The notes: generated from the sequence alone by a model not told the origin. 64,000 nt of DNA from Dactylosporangium sp040689395 (GCF_040689395.1 NZ_JBFAZX010000029.1:32753-96752); one strand, 5' to 3'. Shown: positions 47,341 to 56,629, counted from the stretch's first letter. Translations and numbers: made by a program.

Positions 47341-47484
47341 TTGGCCAGCACCGACCAGACACCGTCCGCCTCCGTCGCGGACCGCCGGCAGTGGCGAACG
47401 CCGCGGGTGCAATGCCTCGAGACCCGGCCCGAGATCTCCGCCTACTCCGGCACGGCAGACCCGTGGCACCGCCGGCCGCGCTGA
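47341..47484 (+). CDS. pqqA: PqqA-like PQQ precursor peptide
   Basis: 47-residue peptide from TTG at 47341, with AGGAG 7 bases upstream. It contains RRQWRTPRVQCLETRPEISAY, i.e. the Glu-x3-Tyr motif (EISAY) whose Glu and Tyr are cross-linked to become pyrroloquinoline quinone. The Arg/Trp/Pro run before it is like other actinobacterial PqqA leaders. It ends 12 residues later, a little longer than usual. It overlaps the start of the pqqC-like gene by 22 bases, which fixes the identification. pqqB, pqqD and pqqE are not in the window. Confidence 0.7.
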   Translation: MASTDQTPSASVADRRQWRTPRVQCLETRPEISAYSGTADPWHRRPR

Positions 47485-48161
47485 GCCAGGAGGCGTTCGC
47501 CGGGGCGCTGCGCGGACTCGCGAGGTACTACTGGGACCGGCACCCGTTCCACGTGCGGCTGCACGAGGGCGGCTGCGGTCCGGACGAGATCCGCTCGTGG
47601 GTGGCCAACCGCTGGTACTACCAGCGCTGCCTGGCGCAGAAGAACGCCGCGATCATCTCGCGGTGCCCGCTGCCCGAGGTGCGGCGGATGTGGCTGCCGC
47701 GGGTGAGGTTCTACGACGGCGCGCACGAGCAGGAGGGCGGGCTGGCCGAGTGGCTCGTCCTCGCCGATGCGGTCGGCCTGACCCGGCAGGAGGTCCTCGA
47801 CGAGCGGCACGTGCTGCGCGGCGTGCGCTTCGCCGTGGACGCGTACCTGCACTTCTGCCAGACCCGGCCGTGGACGGAGGGGCTCGCGGCGGCGCTGACC
47901 GAGCTGTTCGCGCCGCAGCTGATGAGCCGGCGCCTCGACGCGTGGCGGCGGCACTACGACTGGATCAAGCCGGACGGCCTCACGTACTTCGAGACCAGGA
48001 TCGCGGTGGCCGGCGACGAGAGCGCCGACACGCTCGGCCTCGTGCTCACCCACTGCGAGAGCGCGCAGGAGCAGCAGGCCGCGCTGGCCGCGCTGCGCTT
48101 CAAGTGCGACGTGCTCGGCGCGATGCTCGACGCGATCGACTACGCGGCGACCGGCTCCTGA
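47463..48161 (+). CDS. pqqC: PqqC-like pyrroloquinoline-quinone synthase
   Basis: 232-residue all-helical oxidase of the PqqC/TenA fold, catalysing the last ring closure and oxidation to PQQ. Conserved stretches: YYWDRHPFHVRLHEGGC, RSWVANRWYYQRCLAQKNAAI, RVRFYDGAHEQEGGLAEWL, and DWIKPDGLTYFETRI. The GTG at 47463 gives the normal N-terminus and lies inside the end of pqqA. Function depends on PqqD/PqqE encoded elsewhere. Confidence 0.87.
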   Translation: MAPPAALSQEAFAGALRGLARYYWDRHPFHVRLHEGGCGPDEIRSWVANRWYYQRCLAQKNAAIISRCPLPEVRRMWLPRVRFYDGAHEQEGGLAEWLVLADAVGLTRQEVLDERHVLRGVRFAVDAYLHFCQTRPWTEGLAAALTELFAPQLMSRRLDAWRRHYDWIKPDGLTYFETRIAVAGDESADTLGLVLTHCESAQEQQAALAALRFKCDVLGAMLDAIDYAATGS

Positions 48162-48167
48162 CTCCTC

Positions 48168-49388
48168 CTACCGCGAGTCCGCGACACCCGCGCCCTCGGC
48201 GATCCCGGGCACGGGTGTCGCGCCGATGCCGGCGAGCGCAGCGGCCATCGCCGGCTGGCCGGCCGCGTCGCCCAGCAACAGCAGCACACCCCGGCCAGCG
48301 GGCAGCGCGCGCACGGTCGCGTCCACCGTGGAGTCGCGAAGGCCGGCGTCGTGCCAGTGCGCCACCGCCGCGGCGCCGGCCGCGCCGACGACCAGGCCGA
48401 TCAGCGGCAGGCCCACGAAGGTGCCCAGCACCACGCCCCAGCAACCGCCCGCGCAGGCACCGTCGATCGCGCTCATCTCGCGGGTCTCCCGCAGGTGCGT
48501 CCGGCGCCGCCCGTCCGACCAGGCGACAACGGCGTCGTCGAGGCGCAACCGGAGCCGCTCCTGCAGGCGCAGCGCCGTCGTGAGCGCCGCCCGGGCCTGA
48601 GCCACGTCCGCGAACGAGTAGGCCGTCGTCCGGCCGGCGCGCGGCCTGGCCGGGCGGCGCACCCGGCCGGCCAGCGGGCGGCGGCGCATCTGCCAGCCGG
48701 CGAGAAAACCCAGGAGGGTGGCGAGCAGGTGGCCGACGTCCGTGAAGGTGGCGTCGAACAGCAGCGGCACCGCGGCGACGCCGAGCGCCAGCGGTACGAG
48801 GAAGCGCCGCGCGCGCACGGGCAGGGTGAACGCGAGCGCGCCCGCGACGGCGTGCGTGCCGTAGCTCGTGCCGACGTCGCTGGCCATGGTGATCGCGCTG
48901 TCGATCCGGTTCGCGCGCACGCCCGCCAGCAACAGGCCGTACACCAGGCAGCTGGCCACCGCGTTGGACACGAAGAACACCTCGAGCAGGCGTCGCCACC
49001 CCCACATCACCTCGGCCACAGCCAGCAGCAGCAACAGCTGGACCATCACGAACACGCGCACCTGCCCGTCGAGCACGAAGGCGCTGGTGACGAGGGTCCA
49101 GATCCGGTGCTGCCCCAGGTTGGCCACGTTGCTGGAGTTCGCGAGCACCACCCGGAGCCTGGTCTGCTCGCTGACCGCGTGGTCGAGGACGAGACCGATG
49201 ACCACGACCGCCAGCACGTACAGCGGGGCGAGCCGCACCCGGGCCAGGAACGACAGGCACACGTTCGCCCGGGCCCGCCAGCCGTCCGCGTCCCGCAGCG
49301 CCTCGGCGAGGTCGCCGACGGGCAGGTACGCGACCGGCACGAGACCCGGCGGGTCCTCGTACAGCCGTTTCACGCCGACGACGTTCAC
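48168..49388 (-). CDS. Rhomboid-like membrane protein with C-terminal DUF1269 domain
   Basis: 406 residues. Residues ~50-235 contain six helices with LGQHRIWTLVTSAFV, and the region SDVGTSYGTHAVAGALAF resembles the rhomboid Ser motif (GxSxG-like), with GHLLATLLGFLAGW as the final helix. Residues ~300-390 are a DUF1269-type glycine-zipper domain (CAGGCWGVVLGTFVGLPLIG, then GRGVLLLLG). Fusion of the two is unusual. Whether it is an active protease is unclear because the exact GxSG is not kept. GTG start. It converges with pqqC, 6 bases between stops. Confidence 0.68.
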   Translation of the reverse strand: MNVVGVKRLYEDPPGLVPVAYLPVGDLAEALRDADGWRARANVCLSFLARVRLAPLYVLAVVVIGLVLDHAVSEQTRLRVVLANSSNVANLGQHRIWTLVTSAFVLDGQVRVFVMVQLLLLLAVAEVMWGWRRLLEVFFVSNAVASCLVYGLLLAGVRANRIDSAITMASDVGTSYGTHAVAGALAFTLPVRARRFLVPLALGVAAVPLLFDATFTDVGHLLATLLGFLAGWQMRRRPLAGRVRRPARPRAGRTTAYSFADVAQARAALTTALRLQERLRLRLDDAVVAWSDGRRRTHLRETREMSAIDGACAGGCWGVVLGTFVGLPLIGLVVGAAGAAAVAHWHDAGLRDSTVDATVRALPAGRGVLLLLGDAAGQPAMAAALAGIGATPVPGIAEGAGVADSR

Positions 49389-49486
49389 CGCCGTCCAGCA
49401 TCCGTCATTCGAGCCAGGGCGGCACCACCCTCAGGCACGTCCGGGGCTCATGGTGGTGGCGGCGGGGCTGGCAATACCCTGATCCG

Positions 49487-49906
49487 ATGCCCACGATTCG
49501 CATCGTCGCCGCAGTGATCCGCGATACCGAGGGGCGGTGGCTGCTCGTGCGCAAGCGCGGGACGAGTGTGTTCATGCAGCCCGGCGGCAAGCTCGAACCG
49601 GGTGAGACGGCCGCCGGCGCGCTGGTCCGGGAGCTGGCCGAGGAGCTGGGGCTGCGGGTCCGGACCGACCAGCTCGGATACGTCGGCCGGTTCACGGCAC
49701 CGGCGGCGAACGAGGCCGGCTTCACCGTCGACGCCGACGTCTTCACCGCGCCGCTCGGCGGCCCGGTCGAACCGCTGGCCGAGATCGAGGAAGCGCGCTG
49801 GGTCGAGCTGACCCAGCCCGGAGACCTGCCGCTGGCACCACTGCTGCGTGAGCACCTGCTGCCGTGGGCTCGCACCGGCGCGGATCGGCACCCGATCGGG
49901 TCGTGA
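49487..49906 (+). CDS. Nudix hydrolase
   Basis: 139-residue pyrophosphohydrolase. The Nudix box is complete: GGKLEPGETAAGALVRELAEELGL, with all metal-binding Glu residues. The N-terminal IRIVAAVIRDTEGRWLLVRK matches MutT-like enzymes that clean nucleotides or NDP-linked compounds. Substrate unknown. It stands alone. Confidence 0.88.
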   Translation: MPTIRIVAAVIRDTEGRWLLVRKRGTSVFMQPGGKLEPGETAAGALVRELAEELGLRVRTDQLGYVGRFTAPAANEAGFTVDADVFTAPLGGPVEPLAEIEEARWVELTQPGDLPLAPLLREHLLPWARTGADRHPIGS

Positions 49907-49941
49907 GCCGTGCGGCGGACAAGAGTTTTGCGGCTACGCGC

Positions 49942-50808
49942 TCACCCGTTGCGGTGGTGCTTCTTCACGAAGGTGTAGCCGGGAGCCAGCGGGCCGTCGG
50001 TGATCTGGTCGTTCTCGACGGCCTGCTGGTGCAGCGCGAGCTGCTTGCGCGACGGCTGGGCGCCTGGCGGCAGTTTGCGGACGAAGCCGTTGACCCAGTG
50101 GTCGCGGCGGTCGGCCTCCTCGGACTCGTCGTCGCCGGGGCGCGGGGCCGGCTCGATCAGCGGCGCGTAGAACAGCATCTCGGCGGCCTCCTGGCCGTCG
50201 ACGGCGGGATAGCAGGGGTGACCCGCCGAGTCGACGCTGCCGAGCACGCGGGTGACGTAGCCCTCGCGGATCAGTTGCTCGACGGCGTTGCGCAGCAGGA
50301 ACGACCCGCGGGCGCCCCGGCCGAGCCCGCCGCGCCTGGCCAGGTCCGACTCGGCGAACACGGCGCTGCCGTCGTCGAAGACGAGGCCCAGCCGGCGCAC
50401 CGCGTGCAGCACCTTGCCCCGGTTGGACGTGCCCGGGGCGTACTCGTGGGTGACGACCCTCGGGTCGTACTCGTGGAAGTAGTCGACGCCGTCGACGCGC
50501 ATCGGTTCCTCCAGCGCGACGGTGCGCATGACGACCTCGTCCCGGGCGGCGTGCCAGGAGACGCTGACCAGCGCCCCGGGCCGCAGATCCGCCGGCCAGT
50601 CGATGCCGCTGAACCGCCACTCGTCGTCCTGGCGCAGCGCACTCTCGAAGACCTGCCTGGTCGGCGTGATGCCCCGGACGCGGTGCTCGAGCACGACGGT
50701 GACGAGCGGCCGGTCACGAAGGACCTCGACGCACTCCTGCGGGGCGGCGCAGACGGCGCCGTCGAGATCCGCCCGCCGGAGCGCGAGCAGACGGGTCACC
50801 GTCCTCAT
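49942..50808 (-). CDS. Protein of unknown function
   Basis: 288 residues from ATG at 50808, which has an excellent GGAGGTGG ribosome site. No signal peptide or membrane helix. The sequence looks folded (LRPGALVSVSWHAARDEVVMRT, FDDGSAVFAESDLARRGGLG, LRNAVEQLIREGYVTRVLG), possibly with a winged-helix-like middle part. It ends in a basic tail (GYTFVKKHHRNG). I do not recognise a family. Neighbours give no hint. Composition matches the rest of the window, so it is likely a native gene. Confidence 0.75.
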   Translation of the reverse strand: MRTVTRLLALRRADLDGAVCAAPQECVEVLRDRPLVTVVLEHRVRGITPTRQVFESALRQDDEWRFSGIDWPADLRPGALVSVSWHAARDEVVMRTVALEEPMRVDGVDYFHEYDPRVVTHEYAPGTSNRGKVLHAVRRLGLVFDDGSAVFAESDLARRGGLGRGARGSFLLRNAVEQLIREGYVTRVLGSVDSAGHPCYPAVDGQEAAEMLFYAPLIEPAPRPGDDESEEADRRDHWVNGFVRKLPPGAQPSRKQLALHQQAVENDQITDGPLAPGYTFVKKHHRNG

Positions 50809-51399
50809 GATCCACCTCCACGTGCCGCGCGAACCGAACATACCGGCCCGGCCGCCCCGTTGGAACAGCCCCGTCAGCTCACCGGCCGCAGGTGGGGCAG
50901 CGTTCGTGCCCCCGTTCACCGGCACCGATCAGAGGCGAACGCCCCCACCCGATCGGGACGGCCGGACGGCTCCGCGGCGGGCCGCCGTACGGCGTGTGCG
51001 ATTCCGGGGCCATGCCTCATCTCACCCCGGCATTTCGTTGATTCGCCCGCGACGCGATGCGCAAGAAGCGCGCCGCGGTGCTGGAAAGCAGATTAAAATG
51101 GCCTGAATGCGTTTCGGTTCACTGTCGTCACGGTGCGACCGGCGCCCCCGCCCGACGGGTTTCGGATCACGGTCGCCGCCTCGATCATCCCGGTGCAGAC
51201 AATGCCGATCCGGCCGCGGCGGGCCCGTGGCCAGGCGCCGCATCACAGATCCCTCATCACCGCACGGCACACATGCGCCCGGTTGCCCCACTCGCCCGCG
51301 ACATCGGCCCTTTGCGTTCTTCCCGGCTCAAAGGCCCCGCGGGCCGGTCGCCGGCCCTGATAGCGGCGATCGAGCCGCAAATCACGATCGGAGGCTGCC
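50809..51399. other. Intergenic region, no gene seen
   Basis: About 590 bases before the histidine kinase. Around 51080-51110 the base composition is AT-richer (AGCAGATTAAAATGG). No convincing coding frame, repeat or hairpin. It likely holds the promoters of the two divergent genes. Confidence 0.4.
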
Positions 51400-53346
51400 G
51401 TGCGTGGCGGGCTGATTCCGCGCTTCATCATCAGCTGTGTAGTACTCGTATTCGTTTTCGGCGCCGCGTTCAGCGCTTTGCTCGTCGTGATTCTTCAGCA
51501 TCGCGAAACGGACCGGACGTCGGCACGTTCCGTAGCGATTCTTGCCGCCGAAGCGGAGGCTGAACAGCAGGTTCTTGACCTCGACCGCATCGCGCGGGGT
51601 TTCATCGTCACCAGGGATCCGGGATTGCTCGCGACGTGGCACCAGAAGGAGGCCGAGCTGAACCGTACGTACGCCCGGTTGCAGCGGCTGGCCCATACGC
51701 CGGATCAGGCTCGTCAGGCTCAGGAGATCACGCACGACGGCCAGTCCTACGTCCGCGACTACGCCACGCCGGTGCTGCAGGCGGCCCAGCGCGGCGATCC
51801 CTCCGCGCACAGCATGGCGACGCTCCAGCAGGACGAGCGCAGGATCGCCGAACTGGAAGCCGAGCTCGACCACCTCGCGAGCAACGAGCTGCGGTTCGCG
51901 GCCGACCGTGACCAGCGCGCGCACGCGACCGCCAGGCAGGCGGTCACCGCGGTCGTCGGTGGCATGACAGTCGCGTTCCTGCTCGGCTCCATCGTCGTCG
52001 GGTACACGACCCGGGTCGTCGTCCAGCCGATCCGCCGGGCCACCGCCATGGCCGGCCACCTCGCACGGGGCGAGCTCGGCACGCGGGTGCCCGAGACCGG
52101 TGCGGGTGAGGTCGGTGATCTCACCCGCTCGTTCAACATGATGGGTGACGCCGTGCAGCGACGCGTGCGCGGACTCGTCCGCGCCGCCAGGAAACAGGCC
52201 GCGGTGCGCCGCCTCGCGACCCGTGTGGCGCGCGGCGCCGCACCGGCCGCGGTCCTCGACGCCGCCGCCACGGATCTCCAGCAGCTCATCGGCAGCGACG
52301 GCGCGCACGCCGTGCGCTACGAGACCGACGGCACCGCGACGTTCGTCGGCGCATGGCGGTCCGCCGGCATCGACATACCGATCGGTACGCGGCTGCCCCT
52401 GGACGGCCACAGCGTCACGGCGACGGTCCTGAGGACCGGCCAGCCGGCCCGGATGGACAGCTACGCCGACGCCCCCGGCGCGATCGCCGCCTACCTGCGC
52501 CGGCATGACGTCCACGGGGCGGTCGGTGCCCCGATCCTCGTCGAGGGGCGCCTCTGGGGAGCCGTGAACGCCACCGTGACCGGCGGCCGGCCGCTGACCC
52601 CTGACGCCGAGGCACGGCTTGCGGAGTTCGCCGACCTGATCGCCGCCGCCGTCGCCAACACCCGGGCGCGCTGCGATCTGGCGGCTTCCCGATTCCGCGT
52701 GGTGGTCGCCGCCGACCAGGCGCGCCGCCAGATCGAGCGCAACCTGCACCACGGCATCCAGCAGCTCATCGCGATCACCATCCAGGCGGGCGGCGCGGTG
52801 TCGAGCGTCCCGCCCGAGATGCAGGAGCTGCGACGGTCCCTGTCCGCGGTGCCCGACGGGCTGAACGGGGTGCTGGACGACCTTCGGGAGATCTCCCGCG
52901 ACATCCACCCGACGATCCTGTCCGACCGCGGCCTGCAAGCCGCGCTCAAAGCTCTGGCCCGGCGCTCAGTCGTCCCGGTCGAGCTCGACGTGCACCTCGA
53001 CCGCCGGCTCGCCGAGCCGATCGAGATGGCGGCCTACCACATCGCCGCGGAGGCGCTGGCCAACACGGCCACGCACGCACGCGCCACGCACGCCCGCCTC
53101 GAACTGACGGTCCGCGACGGCAGGCTACGTCTGGCGGCCCACGACGACGGCGTGGGCGGCGCCGACCCGGCCCGCGGCGCCGGCCTGCTCGGGCTGACCG
53201 ACCGGGTCGAGGCGCTCAACGGATCCCTCACCATCAGCAGCCCGCCCGGCCGGGGCACCACGCTGCGGGCGGAACTGCCCCTCGAACCGCCCGCCGAACT
53301 CACCCACGGGTCATCCACGACCGTGGCCACACACGCCGACTGGTAA
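51400..53346 (+). CDS. Orphan sensor histidine kinase (CHASE3-HAMP-GAF-HisKA_3)
   Basis: 648 residues. Membrane helices at about 8-32 and 185-207 enclose an extracellular four-helix sensor (CHASE3-like, RIARGFIVTRDPGLLATW). A HAMP (RRATAMAGHLARGELGTRV), a GAF-like domain (~270-425), a dimerisation helix and an ATPase domain (DDGVGGADPARGAGLLGLTDRVEALNG) follow. The phosphoacceptor is His450 in ERNLHHGIQQ. The residue after it is His rather than the usual Asp/Glu, so the catalytic base may be missing. No response regulator is adjacent. GTG start behind CGGAGG. Confidence 0.85.
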   Translation: MRGGLIPRFIISCVVLVFVFGAAFSALLVVILQHRETDRTSARSVAILAAEAEAEQQVLDLDRIARGFIVTRDPGLLATWHQKEAELNRTYARLQRLAHTPDQARQAQEITHDGQSYVRDYATPVLQAAQRGDPSAHSMATLQQDERRIAELEAELDHLASNELRFAADRDQRAHATARQAVTAVVGGMTVAFLLGSIVVGYTTRVVVQPIRRATAMAGHLARGELGTRVPETGAGEVGDLTRSFNMMGDAVQRRVRGLVRAARKQAAVRRLATRVARGAAPAAVLDAAATDLQQLIGSDGAHAVRYETDGTATFVGAWRSAGIDIPIGTRLPLDGHSVTATVLRTGQPARMDSYADAPGAIAAYLRRHDVHGAVGAPILVEGRLWGAVNATVTGGRPLTPDAEARLAEFADLIAAAVANTRARCDLAASRFRVVVAADQARRQIERNLHHGIQQLIAITIQAGGAVSSVPPEMQELRRSLSAVPDGLNGVLDDLREISRDIHPTILSDRGLQAALKALARRSVVPVELDVHLDRRLAEPIEMAAYHIAAEALANTATHARATHARLELTVRDGRLRLAAHDDGVGGADPARGAGLLGLTDRVEALNGSLTISSPPGRGTTLRAELPLEPPAELTHGSSTTVATHADW

Positions 53347-53392
53347 CGCTCCTGACACCGCCGGGAGCGTCGACCCGCTCCCCGAGCCGGGC

Positions 53393-53424
53393 GAGGGCCG
53401 CGCGGGTCCACCCGCACGGCCCTC
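53393..53424. terminator. Bidirectional hairpin between convergent genes
   Basis: 15-bp arms beginning GAGGGCCG (53393-53407) and 53410-53424 pair with one mismatch. Between the histidine kinase stop and the ABC permease stop. Confidence 0.6.
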
Positions 53425-53431
53425 GAGACAC

Positions 53432-55021
53432 TCACGCCACCGGCATGTCCCGGCGGCGCAGCCCCGCGAGACCGGCGGCGCCCAGGGCGACCGCGATCAG
53501 GGTGAGCCACAGCATCGGCGCAACGGCGAACGCGGAGCCGGGCAGCTTCGGCACGTGCGCGAACGGGGTGACGTCGAGGACCCACTGGCTCAGCCCGAAC
53601 AGCGCGCCGAGCTCGAAGAGCAGGACAGACAGGATGAGCGCGCCCCACGCCAGCGCGCTGAGCCTCGGGGCGAGGCCGATCAGGGCGGTACCGAACCCGG
53701 CCAGCACCCAGGCGGCCGGCACCTGCACCAGCGCGGCCCCGAGCAGCCGCCCGACCTGCCCGCCGACGTCGTGGACCTGCGCGCCGTACACGAGACCGCC
53801 GGCGAGGCCCGCCACGGCCAGCAGCAGCGCCGTGCCCAGCAGCGCGAACGCCAGGTGGCTCGCCGCCCAGCGCAGCCGGCTGACGCCCGTGGCCAGCAGT
53901 GCCTCGACCCGGCCGCTGCTCTCCTCCTGGCGCAGCCGCAGCGTCGCCTGCACCGTGTAGGCCGCGGCGATCATGCCGGTGATGCCGAAGATCGCGGCGA
54001 GGAACGCGTCGGTGAGATCGGTACGCCCGCCCATGCGGCTCAGGACGTCGCTCAGCTGCTGGTTCGGCGACTTCAGGTCCCCGAAGCCGGCCGCGGCGCC
54101 ACCCAGGACCGCCCCGGTCACCGCCAGCCCGGCGGTCCAGCCGAGCAGCAGGCCGCGGTGCAGCCGCCAGGCCAGCGCGAGCGGGCTGCGCAGGCCCGGG
54201 GATGCCGTGGCGGGCCCGTGCCGCTGCGGGAGCAGGCCGGCGCCCACGTCCCGGCGACCCGCGAGCACGTATCCGGCCGAGGTGAACAGGACCGTGAACC
54301 CGGCGAACAGCGCGGCCACCCACCAGCGTTCATCGGCGTACGGGCGCAGGTGCAGGGCCCAGCCGGTCGGCGACAGCCAGCTCAGCCAGGTCGGCCCGGT
54401 GTCGCCGACGGCGCGCATCAGGTAGGTGCCGCCGAGCACGGCGCTGGCGATGCCGCCGGCCGCCCGGGCGCTCTCGGTGAGCTGCGCGGTCGCCGCCGCG
54501 ACCGCGGCGAACAACATCCCGACCAGGCCGGTGGCGAGGCCGAGCGCCATCGAGCCGGCCACCGGCAGGCCGGTCGCCATCAGACCCAGCGCCATCAGTA
54601 GGGCGATGGCCAGGTTCGCCAGCGCCGTGACGAGCAGGGCGGCGGTGAGCGGCGCGTGCCGCCCGACGACCGCGGCGCGGATGAGCTCGAGCCGGCCGCT
54701 CTCCTCCTCGGCCCGGGTGTGCCGCACGACCGTCAGCAGGCTCATCAGCCCGACCAGGATGAACTCGGTCACGCCGATCTTCCACGCGGTGAGCCCGCCG
54801 ATCGAGACGTCGAACAGCGGGCCGTTCAGCGTGACGAGCGACGGGTTGACGAACACGGAGCTCACCGCGCGCAGGTCGTCATCGGTGGGGTACAGCTTGA
54901 AATAGTTGGCCGCGGTCGCCATCGGCATCACCGCGAGCCCGAGCACCCACACGGTCAGCCGGACGCGGTCGAGCCGCAGCGCCAGCCGTGCCAGGGCGCG
55001 CGTGCCGGTCAGCGAGTTCAC
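53432..55021 (-). CDS. ABC-2-type exporter permease, large form
   Basis: 529-residue membrane protein with about 12 helices in two halves, as in actinobacterial drug and polyketide exporters. Each half has a cytoplasmic signature: TRAEEESGRLELIRAAVVGR and LRQEESSGRVEALLATGVSR. GTG at 55021 overlaps the ATPase stop as GTGA, so it is coupled. Substrate unknown; the linked TetR repressor suggests an inducing toxic compound or metabolite. Confidence 0.85.
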   Translation of the reverse strand: MNSLTGTRALARLALRLDRVRLTVWVLGLAVMPMATAANYFKLYPTDDDLRAVSSVFVNPSLVTLNGPLFDVSIGGLTAWKIGVTEFILVGLMSLLTVVRHTRAEEESGRLELIRAAVVGRHAPLTAALLVTALANLAIALLMALGLMATGLPVAGSMALGLATGLVGMLFAAVAAATAQLTESARAAGGIASAVLGGTYLMRAVGDTGPTWLSWLSPTGWALHLRPYADERWWVAALFAGFTVLFTSAGYVLAGRRDVGAGLLPQRHGPATASPGLRSPLALAWRLHRGLLLGWTAGLAVTGAVLGGAAAGFGDLKSPNQQLSDVLSRMGGRTDLTDAFLAAIFGITGMIAAAYTVQATLRLRQEESSGRVEALLATGVSRLRWAASHLAFALLGTALLLAVAGLAGGLVYGAQVHDVGGQVGRLLGAALVQVPAAWVLAGFGTALIGLAPRLSALAWGALILSVLLFELGALFGLSQWVLDVTPFAHVPKLPGSAFAVAPMLWLTLIAVALGAAGLAGLRRRDMPVA

Positions 55022-55941
55022 CGGGCCACCTCCGAGCGCTGCTCGCCGCCCGCCTGCGCCCGGTCGTAGTGGCGCAGGAACAGCTCCTCCAGGGTCGGCG
55101 GCTGGCTGGTCAGGCTCCGGATGCCGACCGTGGTGAGCTGGCGCAGCACCGCGTCCAGTGCGGCGTTGTCCACGTCGAAGCGCACGGTGCCGTTGTGGGT
55201 GCGCAGGTCGTGCACGCCGGGCAGCGTGTCCAGGCCGGTCGCCGGCCCGGCGAGGTCGACCTGGATCGAGGTGCGGGTCAGGTGCCGCATGCCGGCGAGC
55301 GTGCCGGTCTCGACCGCCCGCCCGTCGCGGATGATGGTGACCCGGTCGCAGAGCGCCTCGACCTCGGCGAGGATGTGGCTGGACAGCAGGACGGTGCGGC
55401 CGGCGCGCTCCTGCTCCTCGCGGACGACCTGACGGAAGACCTCCTCCATCAGCGGGTCGAGGCCGGAGGTGGGCTCGTCGAAGATGAGCAGTTCGACGTC
55501 GCAGGCGAGGGCGGCCACGAGGGCAACCTTCTGCCGGTTGCCCTTCGAGTAGGTCCGGCCCTTCTTGCCCGGGTCGAGGTCGAAGCGCTCCAGCAGCTCG
55601 GCGCGGCGCCTGGTGTCCAGGCCGCCGCGGAGCCGGCCGAGCAGATCGATGACCTCGCCGCCGGACAGGTTGGGCCACAGTGTGACGTCGCCGGGCACGT
55701 AGGCGAGGCGGCGATGCAGTTGCGCGGTGTCGCGCCACGGGTCGCCGCCGAGCAGCCGGACGGCACCGGCATCGGCGCGGAGAAGGCCGAGCAGGACCCG
55801 GATGGTGGTGGACTTCCCCGCACCGTTGGGGCCGAGGAAGCCGTGCACCTCCCCCGTCCGCACGGCGAGATCGAGCCCATCGAGCGCGCGGGTGCGCCCG
55901 AACGTCTTGACCAGTGCGTCTGCGCGGATCGCCTCGGTCAT
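55018..55941 (-). CDS. ABC-2-type exporter ATP-binding protein
   Basis: 307 residues, ABC domain of the daunorubicin-resistance/CcmA type: GPNGAGKST, signature YSKGNRQKVALVAAL, Walker B LLIFDEPTSGLDP and SSHILAEVEALC. The signature motif is altered from LSGGQ to SKGNRQK, common in this subgroup. A C-terminal 90-residue extension follows. The start is ATG at 55941, 4 bases from the TetR stop. Confidence 0.88.
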   Translation of the reverse strand: MTEAIRADALVKTFGRTRALDGLDLAVRTGEVHGFLGPNGAGKSTTIRVLLGLLRADAGAVRLLGGDPWRDTAQLHRRLAYVPGDVTLWPNLSGGEVIDLLGRLRGGLDTRRRAELLERFDLDPGKKGRTYSKGNRQKVALVAALACDVELLIFDEPTSGLDPLMEEVFRQVVREEQERAGRTVLLSSHILAEVEALCDRVTIIRDGRAVETGTLAGMRHLTRTSIQVDLAGPATGLDTLPGVHDLRTHNGTVRFDVDNAALDAVLRQLTTVGIRSLTSQPPTLEELFLRHYDRAQAGGEQRSEVAR

Positions 55942-55945
55942 ATCC

Positions 55946-56629
55946 TCATGCTCCTTCGGCCGCGGGTTCGGTCCCGGCGGCGGTAGGCGGATTGGGGGCC
56001 CGCAACGGCGGCATCGCCCGGCGGGCCTTGGCGACGAACTCGGGGTCGAGCAGCGGGTGGGAGTAGAGGTCGGCCATCGCACCGGCCATGCGCAGGTAGC
56101 CCTCGGTGGTGAAGACGTCGACGCCGAGCGCTCGGGACACGTGCTCGTGCATTGCGAGGAGCCCGGACTGCATGCCGACGAGCACCGCGGCGTAGGCCCG
56201 GGAGTCGCCGGTGACCCCCGGCGCGTGCTTGCCGACCCACTGCTCGGCCATCGCCACCATGTCGTCGAACAGCGCCGCGGTGCCGGTGGAGCCGTCGAGC
56301 AGGGACCGGGTGACGTACTTGTACAGCAGCAGCATCGTCGGGTGGGCGGAGGGCAGGAAGCCGGCGTTGGCCACCTCGCCGTCGACGATGAACTCCTCCT
56401 TGACCTTCACGAGCCGCTCCAGCGCGTAGGCGTCACACGCCTCGCGCAGCGCCTCCTTGGACCCGAAATGGTGCCGGAGCAGGCCCGGTGACACGCCGGC
56501 CTGCTGCGCGATGTCGCGGACCGTCGTGCCGTCCATGCCCCGCTCGGCGAACAGCCGGATCGCGGCGTCCCTGATCCGCGCCCGGGCGGTCAGGTCCTCG
56601 AACGCCGGATCTCCAACCGGGCGCGCCAT
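55946..56629 (-). CDS. TetR-family repressor of the ABC exporter operon
   Basis: 227 residues with a TetR helix-turn-helix at about 18-63 (ARIRDAAIRLFAERGMDGTTVRDIAQQAGVSPGLLRHHFGSKEAL) and a helical ligand-binding domain. ATG 56629 is chosen because AAGGGGGTG lies 6 bases upstream; the in-frame ATG at 56650 has no ribosome site. First gene of the operon with ATPase and permease. A perfect 20-bp palindrome at 56681-56700 is the likely autoregulatory operator. Confidence 0.9.
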   Translation of the reverse strand: MARPVGDPAFEDLTARARIRDAAIRLFAERGMDGTTVRDIAQQAGVSPGLLRHHFGSKEALREACDAYALERLVKVKEEFIVDGEVANAGFLPSAHPTMLLLYKYVTRSLLDGSTGTAALFDDMVAMAEQWVGKHAPGVTGDSRAYAAVLVGMQSGLLAMHEHVSRALGVDVFTTEGYLRMAGAMADLYSHPLLDPEFVAKARRAMPPLRAPNPPTAAGTEPAAEGA

